This document shows, in pieces, positions 1 to 8,523 of a stretch of DNA of 64,000 bases. Below the pieces are notes generated by a model. That model had not been told where the DNA came from, did no database searches, and saw only the letters and a program-made list of their open reading frames with translations. The DNA comes from Rhizobium sp. Root1334 (GTDB taxonomy: Bacteria; Pseudomonadota; Alphaproteobacteria; Rhizobiales; Rhizobiaceae), in the NCBI RefSeq assembly GCF_001426665.1, contig NZ_LMEY01000030.1:62725-126724 (forward strand), in the 5' to 3' direction. Position 1 is the first letter of the stretch; every line of letters begins with the position of its first letter. Made by a program: the position numbers and the translations under genes.

Positions 1-322
1 CAACATCCCGGGCCTTCGTCGTGTCCTTCAAATTGACAAAGACGAGTGTTTGCCCCGGCGTGGTGATGCTGCGCGTGTAGTCCAGCGATTCCAGTTCCTC
101 GAGCTTGCGCTCGATCCGTTCCGTCACCTGGCGGGTGGTTTCCTCGACCGAAGCGCCCGGCCATTGCGCCGAGATCGTCATGGTCTTGATGGTAAAGGAT
201 GGATCTTCCTCGCGGCCAAGGCTCAGGTAGGAGAAGAAACCAAGCAAGCCGAAGACGATCATGAAATACCAGACCATCGATGCGTGATCGAGCGCCCAGT
301 CGGACAGGTTGAATTTCTTCAT
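1..322 (-). CDS. RND-family efflux pump inner-membrane permease (N-terminal fragment)
   Basis: Only the first 107 residues are in the window; the rest lies before position 1. The start is a short cytoplasmic stretch (MKKFNLSDWAL), then a hydrophobic first membrane helix, then a REEDPSF segment and the beginning of the periplasmic porter domain. This is the usual N-terminus of an AcrB/HAE1-type proton-driven exporter. The ATG overlaps the stop of the adaptor gene by 4 nt (ATGA), so pump and adaptors form one operon. No outer-membrane channel gene is visible. The substrate cannot be told from this fragment. Confidence 0.85.
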   Translation of the reverse strand, partial: MKKFNLSDWALDHASMVWYFMIVFGLLGFFSYLSLGREEDPSFTIKTMTISAQWPGASVEETTRQVTERIERKLEELESLDYTRSITTPGQTLVFVNLKDTTKARDV

Positions 323-1398
323 GACTGCGCCTCGTCTTCAATCTTGATCTTCTGGCCGTCCTCCAGGCTATGGACCCCTGCCGTTACCACACGCATGCCG
401 GCATCGATGCCGGAGGTGATGACGACCACATTGCCCGTCTGCGGCCCGGTGACCACTTCGCGGGTCTCGACCGTTACGCCGCCCTCATCGACCACCCAGA
501 CATAGGATTTTCCGTCACGCACGAGGATGGCGGTTGCTGGCAGCACCAGTTGCTCGACAATAGCTTCTTTGAGCGTGGCGGTGATCGTGGTGCCAAGCCG
601 GAAAGCTGCCGGTGGATTTTCAAGCGCGATCTTGACGCGGCGCGTGCGTGTTGCCGGATCTGCTGCCGGTGCGACCTCACGGACAAGGCCGCTAACCGTT
701 ATCGCTGGATCGATCTGCAGGGAAACAAGGAATGGCGTCCCCACATGCAAAAGCGCATTGCCGTCTGGAACGTCCACCACCGCATCCCGGGCATCCGGCC
801 GGGCAACAGTCACGACTGCCGCACCGGCGGCGACCACTTGGCCCACCTCCGCCCCGGTCTCGGTCACCACGCCGTCGAAGGCGGCCTTCACCTGTGCATA
901 GGAGAGTTGCTCCTCAGCTTTCAGCAGCGCCGCACGCGACTGGACAACCGACGCTTCCGCCGCGGCACTCGCCTGTTCGGTACTTTCCACCGACGCTTGG
1001 GTTTCCGTACCGATCTTGAACAGCGCCCTCGTGCGCCGCTCGACCGAAACGGCATTGGCAAGCGTCGCTTCCGCATTTGCCAGATCGGCACGGGCCGACC
1101 CGACGGCAAGCTCAAGCGCTGTTGGATCGAGCGCGGCCAGAAGCTGGCCCTGCGTCACGGTATCACCGGTATCGACATCCCGGGCAACCAGCAGGCCCGT
1201 CACGCGAGGGCCGAAGTTGGTCTGGACCTTTGGCTGCACGGTGCCCGCGAAGCTGGGAGCAGGCAGCCGTTGCAGCACAACGATTTGCGAAAGCACCGGG
1301 CGGATTGCCGGTTCAGCCTGCTCTTCCTTTTCCTGGCAACCGGCAAGTATTAGAAATGCGCATGGCGCAACGAGCAGGCCGAGGGATATCCGGTTCAT
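319..1398 (-). CDS. RND efflux periplasmic adaptor lipoprotein (HlyD/MFP family), second of two
   Basis: This 359-residue protein is a membrane-fusion adaptor linking an RND pump to an outer-membrane channel. The N-terminus is a lipoprotein signal with lipobox LAGC (Cys21), so it should be lipidated and anchored in the periplasm. A lipoyl-like barrel half with a VGQVV motif flanks an alanine- and glutamate-rich helical hairpin (about residues 100-165), followed by beta-barrel and membrane-proximal domains, the usual AcrA order. It overlaps its neighbours by 4 nt on both sides. It is not a copy of the preceding adaptor; the two differ clearly in sequence. Confidence 0.88.
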   Translation of the reverse strand: MNRISLGLLVAPCAFLILAGCQEKEEQAEPAIRPVLSQIVVLQRLPAPSFAGTVQPKVQTNFGPRVTGLLVARDVDTGDTVTQGQLLAALDPTALELAVGSARADLANAEATLANAVSVERRTRALFKIGTETQASVESTEQASAAAEASVVQSRAALLKAEEQLSYAQVKAAFDGVVTETGAEVGQVVAAGAAVVTVARPDARDAVVDVPDGNALLHVGTPFLVSLQIDPAITVSGLVREVAPAADPATRTRRVKIALENPPAAFRLGTTITATLKEAIVEQLVLPATAILVRDGKSYVWVVDEGGVTVETREVVTGPQTGNVVVITSGIDAGMRVVTAGVHSLEDGQKIKIEDEAQS

Positions 1399-2492
1399 TT
1401 CGCCCGCTCCTTGATCACATAGACGGTCTGGCCGGGGCGCAGCATCTTTCCGCCTTCGGTCACCACGGCCTCCCCGTTGGACAGGCCTTCCGCAACAAGC
1501 ACGCGGCCTGTCTCGTAAGATGCCACCTTCACAGGCTTGCGGCTAACCGTGTTGTCCTTGTCATTGACCACCCAGACGGCCGGTTTTCCATCCAGCGAGG
1601 ACAGCGATGTCCATGGCAGCACGACCAGCTTTGACGGCTTGGAGCTGGCAAATCCGGTCACCGGCGCGCCGAGCGTCATGCGATCAGGCGTCGTGTCCAT
1701 GGCAATCTTGACGCGAACGGTTCCCGTTGCCGTATCGATCGTCGGCGAGATCTCACTGATCGTTCCCTCAGTTTTGACGGAAGGATCACTGACGAGCGCC
1801 AGCTGGATTTTCGGCTCCGCGGGCTTTTCGAACAGCAGCGATTCATAAACGTCGAATATTGCATCGCGGGGACCATCCCTTGCGACGGAAAACATCGTTT
1901 GCGCGGCCTGAACCACCTGACCCGTCTCGGCATTGCGTGCCGTGACGATCCCATCCGCATCAGCCTTCAGTTCGGTATAGGAGAGCGCGTCCCGGGACGT
2001 GCCGAGCAGCGCTTTCGAAGATTCAAGCGATCCTTGCGCCGTCTGCAAAGCGGTCTGTGCCTGATCAAAGGCTTCCTGCGTGGTGGAATTCTTCGCCAGC
2101 AGCGATTTTTGCCGTTCAAACGCAGCGGAAGCCTGCCGAACCTGCGCTTCGGCAGCCCTCACAGCAGCCTCCGCGGCCTCGACATCGGCCTTCTGTTCGC
2201 TCGGATCGATGCGCGCCAAAACCTCGCCGGCGGAGACATGCGAGCCGACATCCGCGAGCCATTCCGTTATCTGGCCACTGACGCGGAACGAAAGATTGGT
2301 CTGGACATGAGCGACAACCTCGCCGGTCAGCGTCACTGTCTGCCGGTGATCGGCAAATTCGGCAGTCTGCACCCGGACAGTGATTTTTGCCGCTTCCGGC
2401 TGTTTCGTTTCGCCCTCGCAGGATGTCAGGGCCAAGGCTGCGAACGATGCCAACCACCATCCGGATCGGCGGAGTTTTCGTTTCTCACTCAT
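1395..2492 (-). CDS. RND efflux periplasmic adaptor lipoprotein (HlyD/MFP family), first of two
   Basis: This membrane-fusion adaptor has 365 residues from the chosen ATG (MSEKRKLRRSG). That start gives a basic n-region, a hydrophobic core and lipobox LTSC, which a start 36 nt further upstream would bury. A helical hairpin rich in Ala, Glu and Gln (about residues 100-170) sits between the two lipoyl halves, followed by barrel domains. It is the first gene of the pump operon and its stop overlaps the second adaptor's start by 4 nt. No regulator gene is directly adjacent on this strand. Two adaptors for one pump is a recurring arrangement in rhizobia, but the partner use is unknown. Confidence 0.87.
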   Translation of the reverse strand: MSEKRKLRRSGWWLASFAALALTSCEGETKQPEAAKITVRVQTAEFADHRQTVTLTGEVVAHVQTNLSFRVSGQITEWLADVGSHVSAGEVLARIDPSEQKADVEAAEAAVRAAEAQVRQASAAFERQKSLLAKNSTTQEAFDQAQTALQTAQGSLESSKALLGTSRDALSYTELKADADGIVTARNAETGQVVQAAQTMFSVARDGPRDAIFDVYESLLFEKPAEPKIQLALVSDPSVKTEGTISEISPTIDTATGTVRVKIAMDTTPDRMTLGAPVTGFASSKPSKLVVLPWTSLSSLDGKPAVWVVNDKDNTVSRKPVKVASYETGRVLVAEGLSNGEAVVTEGGKMLRPGQTVYVIKERAK

Positions 2493-2740
2493 CTGCGCCC
2501 GCTCATTCCGATATTCAAGCTGAACCATTTATTGTGGCCCCTCAATATACGCGACCCACCCCAATGACAAGCGGATGGGATCGACGGAAATCATTCGTTA
2601 CAAGATGAGCAAGCATGCTCCTCGCTGCATTGACGGCAGTAGGGAGGCTATGCGGATTTTTTACATAAGCATAGCGAAAACCGCAGGTTGAGACCCAAGG
2701 GGAATGGCTATGCGGGAAAATGCTTGCCGGGGGGAAAGGT

Positions 2741-3124
2741 CTAGCGCCGGTTGGCCAGTCCCGCGCCGAGAAGACCAGCCACGGAGCTCTCGTTGAAAGG
2801 CTTGGTAATGCGGGATATGTCGCGCAGTTCGGGGGGAAAGACGAAGTCGTCGCCGTAACCGCTGACAAAACCGAAGTCTATGGCCCGCTCGATGAGGATC
2901 GTGGCGAAGTCGAAGCTTGTTTGAGTACCCAGATTGACGTCGAGAAGCGCAAAATCGAAAGACTTCTCCTCGATCAGCGCCTGCGCCTCGGCAACATTTC
3001 CAGCAATGTCGACATGCTCAATGCCGATCGACTTTAAAACATCCTCGGCGTCCATGGCGATAATGAAGTTGTCTTCGAGCACCAATACACGCTTGATCGA
3101 GACTGGAATTTCCGTGAGCGTCAC
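2741..3124 (-). CDS. Stand-alone response-regulator receiver protein
   Basis: This 127-residue protein is a CheY-like receiver: VLVLEDN supplies the acidic pocket, LLDVNLG the phosphoacceptor Asp, FVSGYGDD the Ser/Thr switch region and ITKPF the conserved Lys-Pro. No output domain follows, so it should act by phospho-relay or protein contact, probably with an HWE/HisKA_2-type kinase elsewhere. I chose the GTG at 3124, preceded by AGGGAC. A GTG at 3277 is in frame and has an even stronger GGGAGGGG upstream, but it would add 51 residues containing three rare TTA codons and no recognisable domain. It follows the Crp/Fnr gene on the same strand. Confidence 0.68.
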   Translation of the reverse strand: MTLTEIPVSIKRVLVLEDNFIIAMDAEDVLKSIGIEHVDIAGNVAEAQALIEEKSFDFALLDVNLGTQTSFDFATILIERAIDFGFVSGYGDDFVFPPELRDISRITKPFNESSVAGLLGAGLANRR

Positions 3125-3251
3125 CGATAAGTCCCTGTCCGCGAATCGCCTGCACCATTCGAGCGCAAGCCCTGAAACCAACACGTATGACAACGAAGCG
3201 GTCACGGCATTTAAATAAGACACGTACCGACGCAATTGGGCAACACCCCAC

Positions 3252-4007
3252 TCAGATAAACGGGCGGTGCTGCTCACGATACCCCTCCCAGCCCGAAATC
3301 TTCATCAGCCCGTCGTCGTCCAGAATATCACAGCCGCGGTCGGCCCAGCGGATGAGCTTGCGCTCGCCGAGCTTCTTCAGCGTCTTGTTGGTGTGAACGA
3401 TGGAAAGCCCGAGTGTATCGGCCACATGCTGCTGCGTGATCGGAATGGAAACACGTTCGCCCTTGAACAGGTTGCTTGCCTTGGCGCGTTGATAGAGGAA
3501 GGCCAGCAAATAGGCGGCCCGTTCGAGCGCTGACCGCCGGCCGATGCTCAGCAGATTTTCGTCGAGGATTCGTTCTTCCTGCGCAGCAATCCAGGTCAGG
3601 TCGTAGGCAAGATCCGGATAGTTGCGGTAGAGTGCACCAAGCTTGTCACGCTCGAAAACGCACAGAGTGACTGGCGAAAGCGCCTCGACCGAATGCTGCA
3701 TTTCGCCCATCAGGCTACCCTGCAGGCCGATCAGGTCTCCCGGCATCATATAGTTGAGGATCTGGCGGCGGCCATCATCGAGCATCTTGTAGCGAAAACC
3801 CCAACCGGACAGAACCGTAAACAGATGAGCGCTATGCGACCCTTCCACCAGGATGGTGGTTCCCGCGTCGACCGCCAGTTCTCCAGTCTTGAAGTTGGAA
3901 ACGAATTCCAGTTCATCCGGCTTGAATTCGCGGAAATGCGGAAGCGCCCGCAAAGGACATTGTTCGCAAGGCGTCTGCCGGCTGTTCCGGGTCTTCGATG
4001 TGGCCAT
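3252..4007 (-). CDS. Crp/Fnr-family transcriptional regulator
   Basis: This 251-residue regulator has an N-terminal cyclic-nucleotide-binding-type beta-roll (about residues 30-145), a long dimerisation helix, and a C-terminal winged helix-turn-helix (ITQQHVADTLGLSIVHTNKTL). A CEQCP pair near the N-terminus recalls FNR-like proteins, but only two of the four cysteines of an iron-sulphur sensor are evident, so oxygen sensing by a [4Fe-4S] cluster is not supported. It probably heads a two-gene unit with the downstream receiver protein. The 171-bp gap to the divergent SDR gene should hold both promoters; I see no clear FNR box there. Confidence 0.85.
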   Translation of the reverse strand: MATSKTRNSRQTPCEQCPLRALPHFREFKPDELEFVSNFKTGELAVDAGTTILVEGSHSAHLFTVLSGWGFRYKMLDDGRRQILNYMMPGDLIGLQGSLMGEMQHSVEALSPVTLCVFERDKLGALYRNYPDLAYDLTWIAAQEERILDENLLSIGRRSALERAAYLLAFLYQRAKASNLFKGERVSIPITQQHVADTLGLSIVHTNKTLKKLGERKLIRWADRGCDILDDDGLMKISGWEGYREQHRPFI

Positions 4008-4178
4008 TGGGTTCCTCTGCGCAACGCCCGGACGGAAAATCAGGGCAGTGAATTCCTGTAAAAATTAGGGCCGCCTGTCCTTCCGGCAAGAGGACGGCCC
4101 ACGGCAATGGTGGACTTATCCCGCCAGCTTGCCTAGTTTTCCATCCATGACCATACCCTCGAAAACGAGATGGAAGCG

Positions 4179-5045
4179 ATGAATCATCCAGCCTTTGCCA
4201 ATCACCATGTTGCCGTCGTGACCGGAGCGGCGTCCGGGATCGGCCTGGCGGCTGCCAGGCGCTTTGCCGGACTTGGCATGAACGTTGTTCTCGCTGATCT
4301 ACCGGGTGAGCGTCTGGACAAGGCCGCCCGGGAAGCAGCAGCCCTTTCCCCGCATGGGGCCGGAAGTGTCATTGCGATCGCGACGGACGTATCGAGCATC
4401 GACTCTCTCAAGGCGCTGGAAGCCGGAGCCATTGAACGCTTCGGCCGTGTACATGTGCTGATGAACAATGCAGGCATCCAACCCGGCAGCGCAATTTTGG
4501 GTGCACAGGATGCGTGGGAAAAGGTCTTCGCGGTCAATCTCTGGGGCGTTATCAACGGCTCGCGCGTCTTTGCTCCCGCCATGATCGCCCACGGCCAGAC
4601 GGGCCTGATCATCAATACCGGCTCCAAGCAGGGCATCACCACTCCGCCTGGCGACCCCGCCTACAATGTTGCGAAAGCCGGCGTCAAAGCCTTCACCGAA
4701 GCGCTCCAGCACGATCTGCGCAACACGCCCGAGTGCCACATCACTGCCCATCTGCTGATCCCCGGCTTCGTCTATACCGGACTGACCGCAAACGGCCGCA
4801 CCGAAAAGCCGGACGCAGCTTGGACGTCCCAGGAGACGGTCGACTTCATGATGCAAAGCCTTGAGGGCGGCGATTTCTACATTCTCTGCCCGGACAATGA
4901 CGTGGCGCGCCCCACCGATGAAAAACGCATTCTCTGGGCGGCCGGGGATATCATCGAAAACCGCCCTCCACTATCGCGTTGGCATCCGGACTATGCTGAC
5001 GCCTTCAAGGCCTTCCTTGTAAAGGACAGACCTGGAATCAGCTAA
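4179..5045 (+). CDS. SDR-family NAD(P)-dependent oxidoreductase
   Basis: This 288-residue short-chain dehydrogenase/reductase has the Rossmann motif TGAASGIG near the N-terminus, NNAG, a catalytic Ser in NTGSKQ, and the YNVAK catalytic Tyr-Lys pair. It is slightly longer than classical SDRs because of a C-terminal extension ending in KAFLVKDRPGIS. I chose the second of two in-frame ATGs (4179 rather than 4170) because GGAAG lies at a good distance before it. It is followed 119 nt later by the fused dioxygenase-esterase gene on the same strand. Its substrate is unknown; the neighbours suggest an aldehyde, ketone or quinone. Confidence 0.83.
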   Translation: MNHPAFANHHVAVVTGAASGIGLAAARRFAGLGMNVVLADLPGERLDKAAREAAALSPHGAGSVIAIATDVSSIDSLKALEAGAIERFGRVHVLMNNAGIQPGSAILGAQDAWEKVFAVNLWGVINGSRVFAPAMIAHGQTGLIINTGSKQGITTPPGDPAYNVAKAGVKAFTEALQHDLRNTPECHITAHLLIPGFVYTGLTANGRTEKPDAAWTSQETVDFMMQSLEGGDFYILCPDNDVARPTDEKRILWAAGDIIENRPPLSRWHPDYADAFKAFLVKDRPGIS

Positions 5046-5164
5046 GACGGCTGCGATAGGTGCCCTTTTGGACGCCCATTCGGTGGACAATGTGTTTACG
5101 CAGAAGCGCTGGCACCGCACTCTGTTTGCTGCTTTTGTGCAGCCAAAGCAATGGATTGGAAGAT

Positions 5165-6721
5165 ATGACAAGCGGCATCCACCACATCACCCTGATCACG
5201 CGCAAAGTACAGCCGAATGTCGATTTTTATGCAGGATTCCTTGGCCTTCGCCTCGTCAAGCGCACAGCCGGGTTTGAGGACGCAGCACAACTTCATCTGC
5301 TTTACGGTGACGAGACTGGTTCGCCGGGATCGCTGGTCACATTTCTCGTCTGGGAGGACGGCGCACCCGGCCGCGTCGGCTATGGCCAGCCGAGCGAGAT
5401 CGCCTTTGTCATTGCGCCGGAAAGCCTCGGCTTCTGGCTGACACGGGCGCTTCGGTACAATGTGGCGGCAACTGGCCCGACACATGAATTCGGCGAACCG
5501 GTCATCCGGCTGAAGGATCCCGACGGCGTCATCGTCAAGCTCGTCGGCAGCGATGCCGTGACCAGCCCCTCTCCGCATGTAACGGCCGATATTCCGCAGG
5601 AAGACGCGATCCGGCGGCTGCGCGGCGCAACCATCCTGACAGCCACGCCCGATGGCACAGCCGCTTTCGTGACGCGGCATTTCGGCTATGCCGAAGCGGA
5701 CCGAACGGACGCGATCCAACGCCTTGTCTCCGATTCCGGCGATATCATCGATGTCCGCGATGCCGGCGGCTTCTGGACGGCGGCCCCCGGCACCGGCACC
5801 ATCGACCATATCGCCTTCCGCGCCTCAAGCGTGGCGGCTGTCAAGGAGCTGCGCATGCAGCTTGAGGCGGAAGATGCGGGCGAAATCAACGCCCATAACC
5901 GCAAGTATTTCTATTCGCTCTATGTCCGCGAACCTGGCGGCACGCTGTTCGAATTTGCCACCGACACGCCAGGCATGACGGTGGATGAAAGTCTTGAGAC
6001 CTTGGGAACGAAACTGTTCGTGCCCGAGCATTTTGGCGGAAATCTGCAGGACAACCTCGTCATGCTGCCGCAATTCGGCCTGCCCGGCGAGGAACGTTTC
6101 ACGGAACGCGACCTGCCGTTCATTCACCGCCTGCACCAGGCGGATGATCCCGATGGCACGACATTGGTGCTCTTGCACGGCAGCGGCGCCAACGAAACCA
6201 GCCTTCTGCCGCTCGGCCGCCAGATCGCGCCGAACGCGCTGCTTCTCAGCCTGCGCGGCCGCAGCACCGAGGAAGGACACCCCCGGTTCTTCCGCCGGAT
6301 CACGCCCTTCACCTTTGATCAGAAGGACATCGCCTCGGAAGCCGAAGCCTTCGTGGCGATGATCGAAGGGGCTGTTTCGGGCTACGGCCTTGATCGCGAC
6401 AAGATGGTTTTCGTCGGCTATTCTAACGGCGCCAACATGCTGATCGCTACCATGCTGTTGCACCCCGGACTGATCCGCAAAGCGGCGCTGCTGCGCATGA
6501 TGAACCCGTTGGAAACAGTACCGGAAGTGAATCTATCCGGCACTGAGATCCTGCTGGTAACGGGAAAGACCGATGGCTATTCCCGCTATGCCACACCGCT
6601 GGAGGGCGTGTTGCGCGACGCGGGCGCAACACTTGCAACCGTCACCCTGGATGCCGGCCACGAGATTGGTCCGATGGACGCAGACGCGGTTCGCGATTGG
6701 CTGAAAACGATCGGGGGCTGA
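5165..6721 (+). CDS. Fused VOC ring-cleaving dioxygenase and serine esterase (MhqO-MhqD type)
   Basis: The 518-residue product joins two enzymes that are separate in other bacteria. Residues 1 to about 310 form two vicinal-oxygen-chelate modules of the hydroquinone ring-cleaving dioxygenase type, with metal ligands expected from HH (6-7), HIAFRA and LFEFATD. Residues about 320-518 are an alpha/beta hydrolase of the MhqD/carboxylesterase type: LLHGSG oxyanion region, GYSNGA nucleophile Ser, GKTDGYS acid and AGHEIGP His. The ATG at 5165 is preceded by GGAAG at a good distance; a start 105 nt upstream lacks this support. The inferred role is detoxification of quinones or hydroquinones, with ring opening followed by ester or lactone hydrolysis. 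Both active sites look complete. Confidence 0.85.
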   Translation: MTSGIHHITLITRKVQPNVDFYAGFLGLRLVKRTAGFEDAAQLHLLYGDETGSPGSLVTFLVWEDGAPGRVGYGQPSEIAFVIAPESLGFWLTRALRYNVAATGPTHEFGEPVIRLKDPDGVIVKLVGSDAVTSPSPHVTADIPQEDAIRRLRGATILTATPDGTAAFVTRHFGYAEADRTDAIQRLVSDSGDIIDVRDAGGFWTAAPGTGTIDHIAFRASSVAAVKELRMQLEAEDAGEINAHNRKYFYSLYVREPGGTLFEFATDTPGMTVDESLETLGTKLFVPEHFGGNLQDNLVMLPQFGLPGEERFTERDLPFIHRLHQADDPDGTTLVLLHGSGANETSLLPLGRQIAPNALLLSLRGRSTEEGHPRFFRRITPFTFDQKDIASEAEAFVAMIEGAVSGYGLDRDKMVFVGYSNGANMLIATMLLHPGLIRKAALLRMMNPLETVPEVNLSGTEILLVTGKTDGYSRYATPLEGVLRDAGATLATVTLDAGHEIGPMDADAVRDWLKTIGG

Positions 6722-6728
6722 CGCCCCC
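6713..6728 (+). terminator. Short GC hairpin overlapping the stop codon of the fused gene
   Basis: GGGGGC and GCCCCC pair across the loop TGAC, whose first three bases are the stop codon of the upstream gene. A T-rich stretch occurs only about 12 nt later, so this is a weak candidate terminator between the two convergent genes. Confidence 0.35.
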
Positions 6729-6736
6729 GCACGGCC

Positions 6737-7294
6737 TTACTTCGATTTTTCTGCAACATAGCTGGCGAAGGCCTCAACAAAAGCCTTCAGCCTCGCCTTC
6801 GCCTCATCATCGGTCAGATGGCCTTCCTTGTCGAACAGCGACGCCGCCTTCGGCAGTATCAATCGCTTGCCGGACCAGAGATCCGCACCAAGTGTGCGCA
6901 ACACGGACAGCCACGCGTTCTGGCTGAGCAGCGTCCCAAAAGGTCCAGGTGACGTCCCGGCAATGGCAAAAGCGCGTCCGGCAAACACATTCGGCGCACC
7001 GGTCATCGACGAACTGACCCAGTCGATGGCGTTCTTGAACACGCCGGGCATCGAATTGTTGTATTCCGGCGTGAACAGGATGACACCATCTGAAGCGGCG
7101 ATCTGATCCTTCAGCAATTGCACGGCCTCCGGCACGCCTTCACGCTCGACATCGGCATTGTAGAGCGGAATGCCTTCGATGGTGCCGGATGTAAACGCCA
7201 CACCATCAGGCGCAAGCGTCAGAGCCGATTTCAAGAGAGCAGTGTTGAACGACGCCTTTCTCAGGCTTCCGGAAATGCCGATCAGTTTTGTCAT
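6737..7294 (-). CDS. NAD(P)H-dependent FMN reductase-like oxidoreductase
   Basis: This 185-residue flavodoxin-like protein has an FMN phosphate-binding loop GSLRKASFN at the N-terminus and FTPEYNNSMPG, the hallmark of NADPH-dependent FMN reductases and chromate/quinone reductases. Two-electron quinone reduction would suit its place between two ring-cleaving dioxygenases. The open frame runs further upstream, but the ATG at 7294 begins the conserved MTKLIGISGS and has GGAAGG before it; a longer start would run through the neighbour's terminator. It is convergent with the fused dioxygenase-esterase gene and is separated from the next gene by a strong terminator. Confidence 0.85.
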   Translation of the reverse strand: MTKLIGISGSLRKASFNTALLKSALTLAPDGVAFTSGTIEGIPLYNADVEREGVPEAVQLLKDQIAASDGVILFTPEYNNSMPGVFKNAIDWVSSSMTGAPNVFAGRAFAIAGTSPGPFGTLLSQNAWLSVLRTLGADLWSGKRLILPKAASLFDKEGHLTDDEAKARLKAFVEAFASYVAEKSK

Positions 7295-7355
7295 GCGGGA
7301 GAATCCTTCCATACTTTGCCGGAAGAATGCTGCGAAATGCAGAAAAGTACAGACA

Positions 7356-7385
7356 AAAAAGCCGGGAGTTTTGCTCCCGGCTTTT
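7356..7385 (-). terminator. Intrinsic terminator of the second dioxygenase gene
   Basis: A 12-bp stem (AAAAGCCGGGAG with its complement) with a 5-nt loop is followed on the minus strand by a run of six T. It lies 8 nt after the stop codon of the dioxygenase gene, so that gene is transcribed apart from the FMN reductase. Confidence 0.88.
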
Positions 7386-7392
7386 GTTGTCG

Positions 7393-8346
7393 TTAGACCA
7401 GCGGCTTCAGCCGGGCCTCGATCTGGACACGCTTGTGCTCCAGGAACGGCGGTAGCGACAGGCCTTCGCCCAATGTTTCCATCGGCTCGTCCACGGCGAA
7501 GCCGGGGCCGTCGGTGGCGATCTCGAACAGGATGCCGTTCGGCTCGCGGAAATAGAGCGAGCGGAAGTAGAACCGTTCGACCTCGCCGCTCGACGGAAGG
7601 CGGAAGCCCTCGAGACGTTCGGTCCATGCGTGCAGCGCAGCCTCGTCCGGTGCGCGGAACGCGACGTGGTGAACGGCACCGGCTCCCTGGCGGGCCGTCG
7701 GCAGGCCGGGCTGAACAGCAACATGCAGTTCGGCGGCCGGGCCGCCTTCGCCCATCGAAAACACATGCACCTCGCCATTGCCATCCGGCGACGGGTACTG
7801 GCGCTGCTTCGTCATGTTCATCACCTGCTCCAGCACCAGTTGCGTATTGGTGATATCCGGAACGCTCATGGTGATTGGGCCAAGACCCTTGATCTGGTGT
7901 TCGGCTGGAACCGGGCTGCGATCCCAGGGATGCGACGGCGCAAGCCCACCATCGTCGATCAGGCGGAACCGCTGGCCCTCGCCGTCTTCAAAATCAAGCG
8001 ACAGGCGGCCGTCGATCTCGATGACATCGCCGGACGCGACGCTCAGTTCGCCGAAGCGGGCCTTCCACCATTCGATGCTCTCCGGGCTGCCGACACGAAG
8101 ACCGGTGCGCGAAACACTGTGAGTACCGCGGGTTTCGCGATTGACGGGCCAATCGAAGAACGTCAGGTCGGTACCCGGCGTTGCCTCACCATCGGCATAG
8201 AACAGATGATAGGCGGTGGTATCGTCCTGGTTCACGGTCTTCTTGACCAGACGCATGCCGAGGACATGCGTATAGAAACGCACGTTTTCCTTGACGTTCG
8301 CAGTGATCGCGGTGAGGTGATGAATTCCTGTCAGTTGCAAGCTCAT
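7393..8346 (-). CDS. VOC-family ring-cleaving dioxygenase (MhqO-like)
   Basis: This 317-residue protein has two glyoxalase/bleomycin-fold modules. It aligns by eye with the N-terminal part of the fusion at 5165-6721: GIHHLTAIT versus GIHHITLIT, then HHVAFRA and [10 protein letters not shown], which supply the predicted metal ligands His, His and Glu. It probably opens hydroquinone or catechol rings using iron or manganese. The start at 8346 is fixed by GGAGG six nt upstream. It is a single-gene unit with a terminator behind it and a palindromic operator candidate in front, which suggests induction by an electrophile or aromatic compound. Confidence 0.86.
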   Translation of the reverse strand: MSLQLTGIHHLTAITANVKENVRFYTHVLGMRLVKKTVNQDDTTAYHLFYADGEATPGTDLTFFDWPVNRETRGTHSVSRTGLRVGSPESIEWWKARFGELSVASGDVIEIDGRLSLDFEDGEGQRFRLIDDGGLAPSHPWDRSPVPAEHQIKGLGPITMSVPDITNTQLVLEQVMNMTKQRQYPSPDGNGEVHVFSMGEGGPAAELHVAVQPGLPTARQGAGAVHHVAFRAPDEAALHAWTERLEGFRLPSSGEVERFYFRSLYFREPNGILFEIATDGPGFAVDEPMETLGEGLSLPPFLEHKRVQIEARLKPLV

Positions 8347-8424
8347 GGCTGCCTCCATTCGTTATGTCTGGAGCGAATATCGGCTGCATGAGCTGTTTTA
8401 TAAAGATGCCCTGCGCGGACAGAA

Positions 8425-8443
8425 CGTTCACAATATGTGAACG
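8425..8443 (-). promoter_or_regulatory. Palindromic operator candidate upstream of the dioxygenase gene
   Basis: CGTTCACA and TGTGAACG are perfect 8-bp arms around ATA, 79 nt upstream of the dioxygenase ATG. The symmetry and position fit a dimeric repressor or activator site (for example MarR or HxlR type). No regulator gene is adjacent. Confidence 0.5.
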
Positions 8444-8523
8444 ATGATTTGGGCCTTGCTGCATCAAGCCGGTTTGGACAGGTGTCAGGCTTTTAACCCT
8501 GAGCCAAAACATCAGTCGCCGGA

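Noticed and set aside
7295-7627. N-terminal extension of the FMN reductase frame up to 7627.
   Set aside because: It would run through a strong terminator and the 3' end of the neighbouring dioxygenase gene; the conserved domain starts at 7294.
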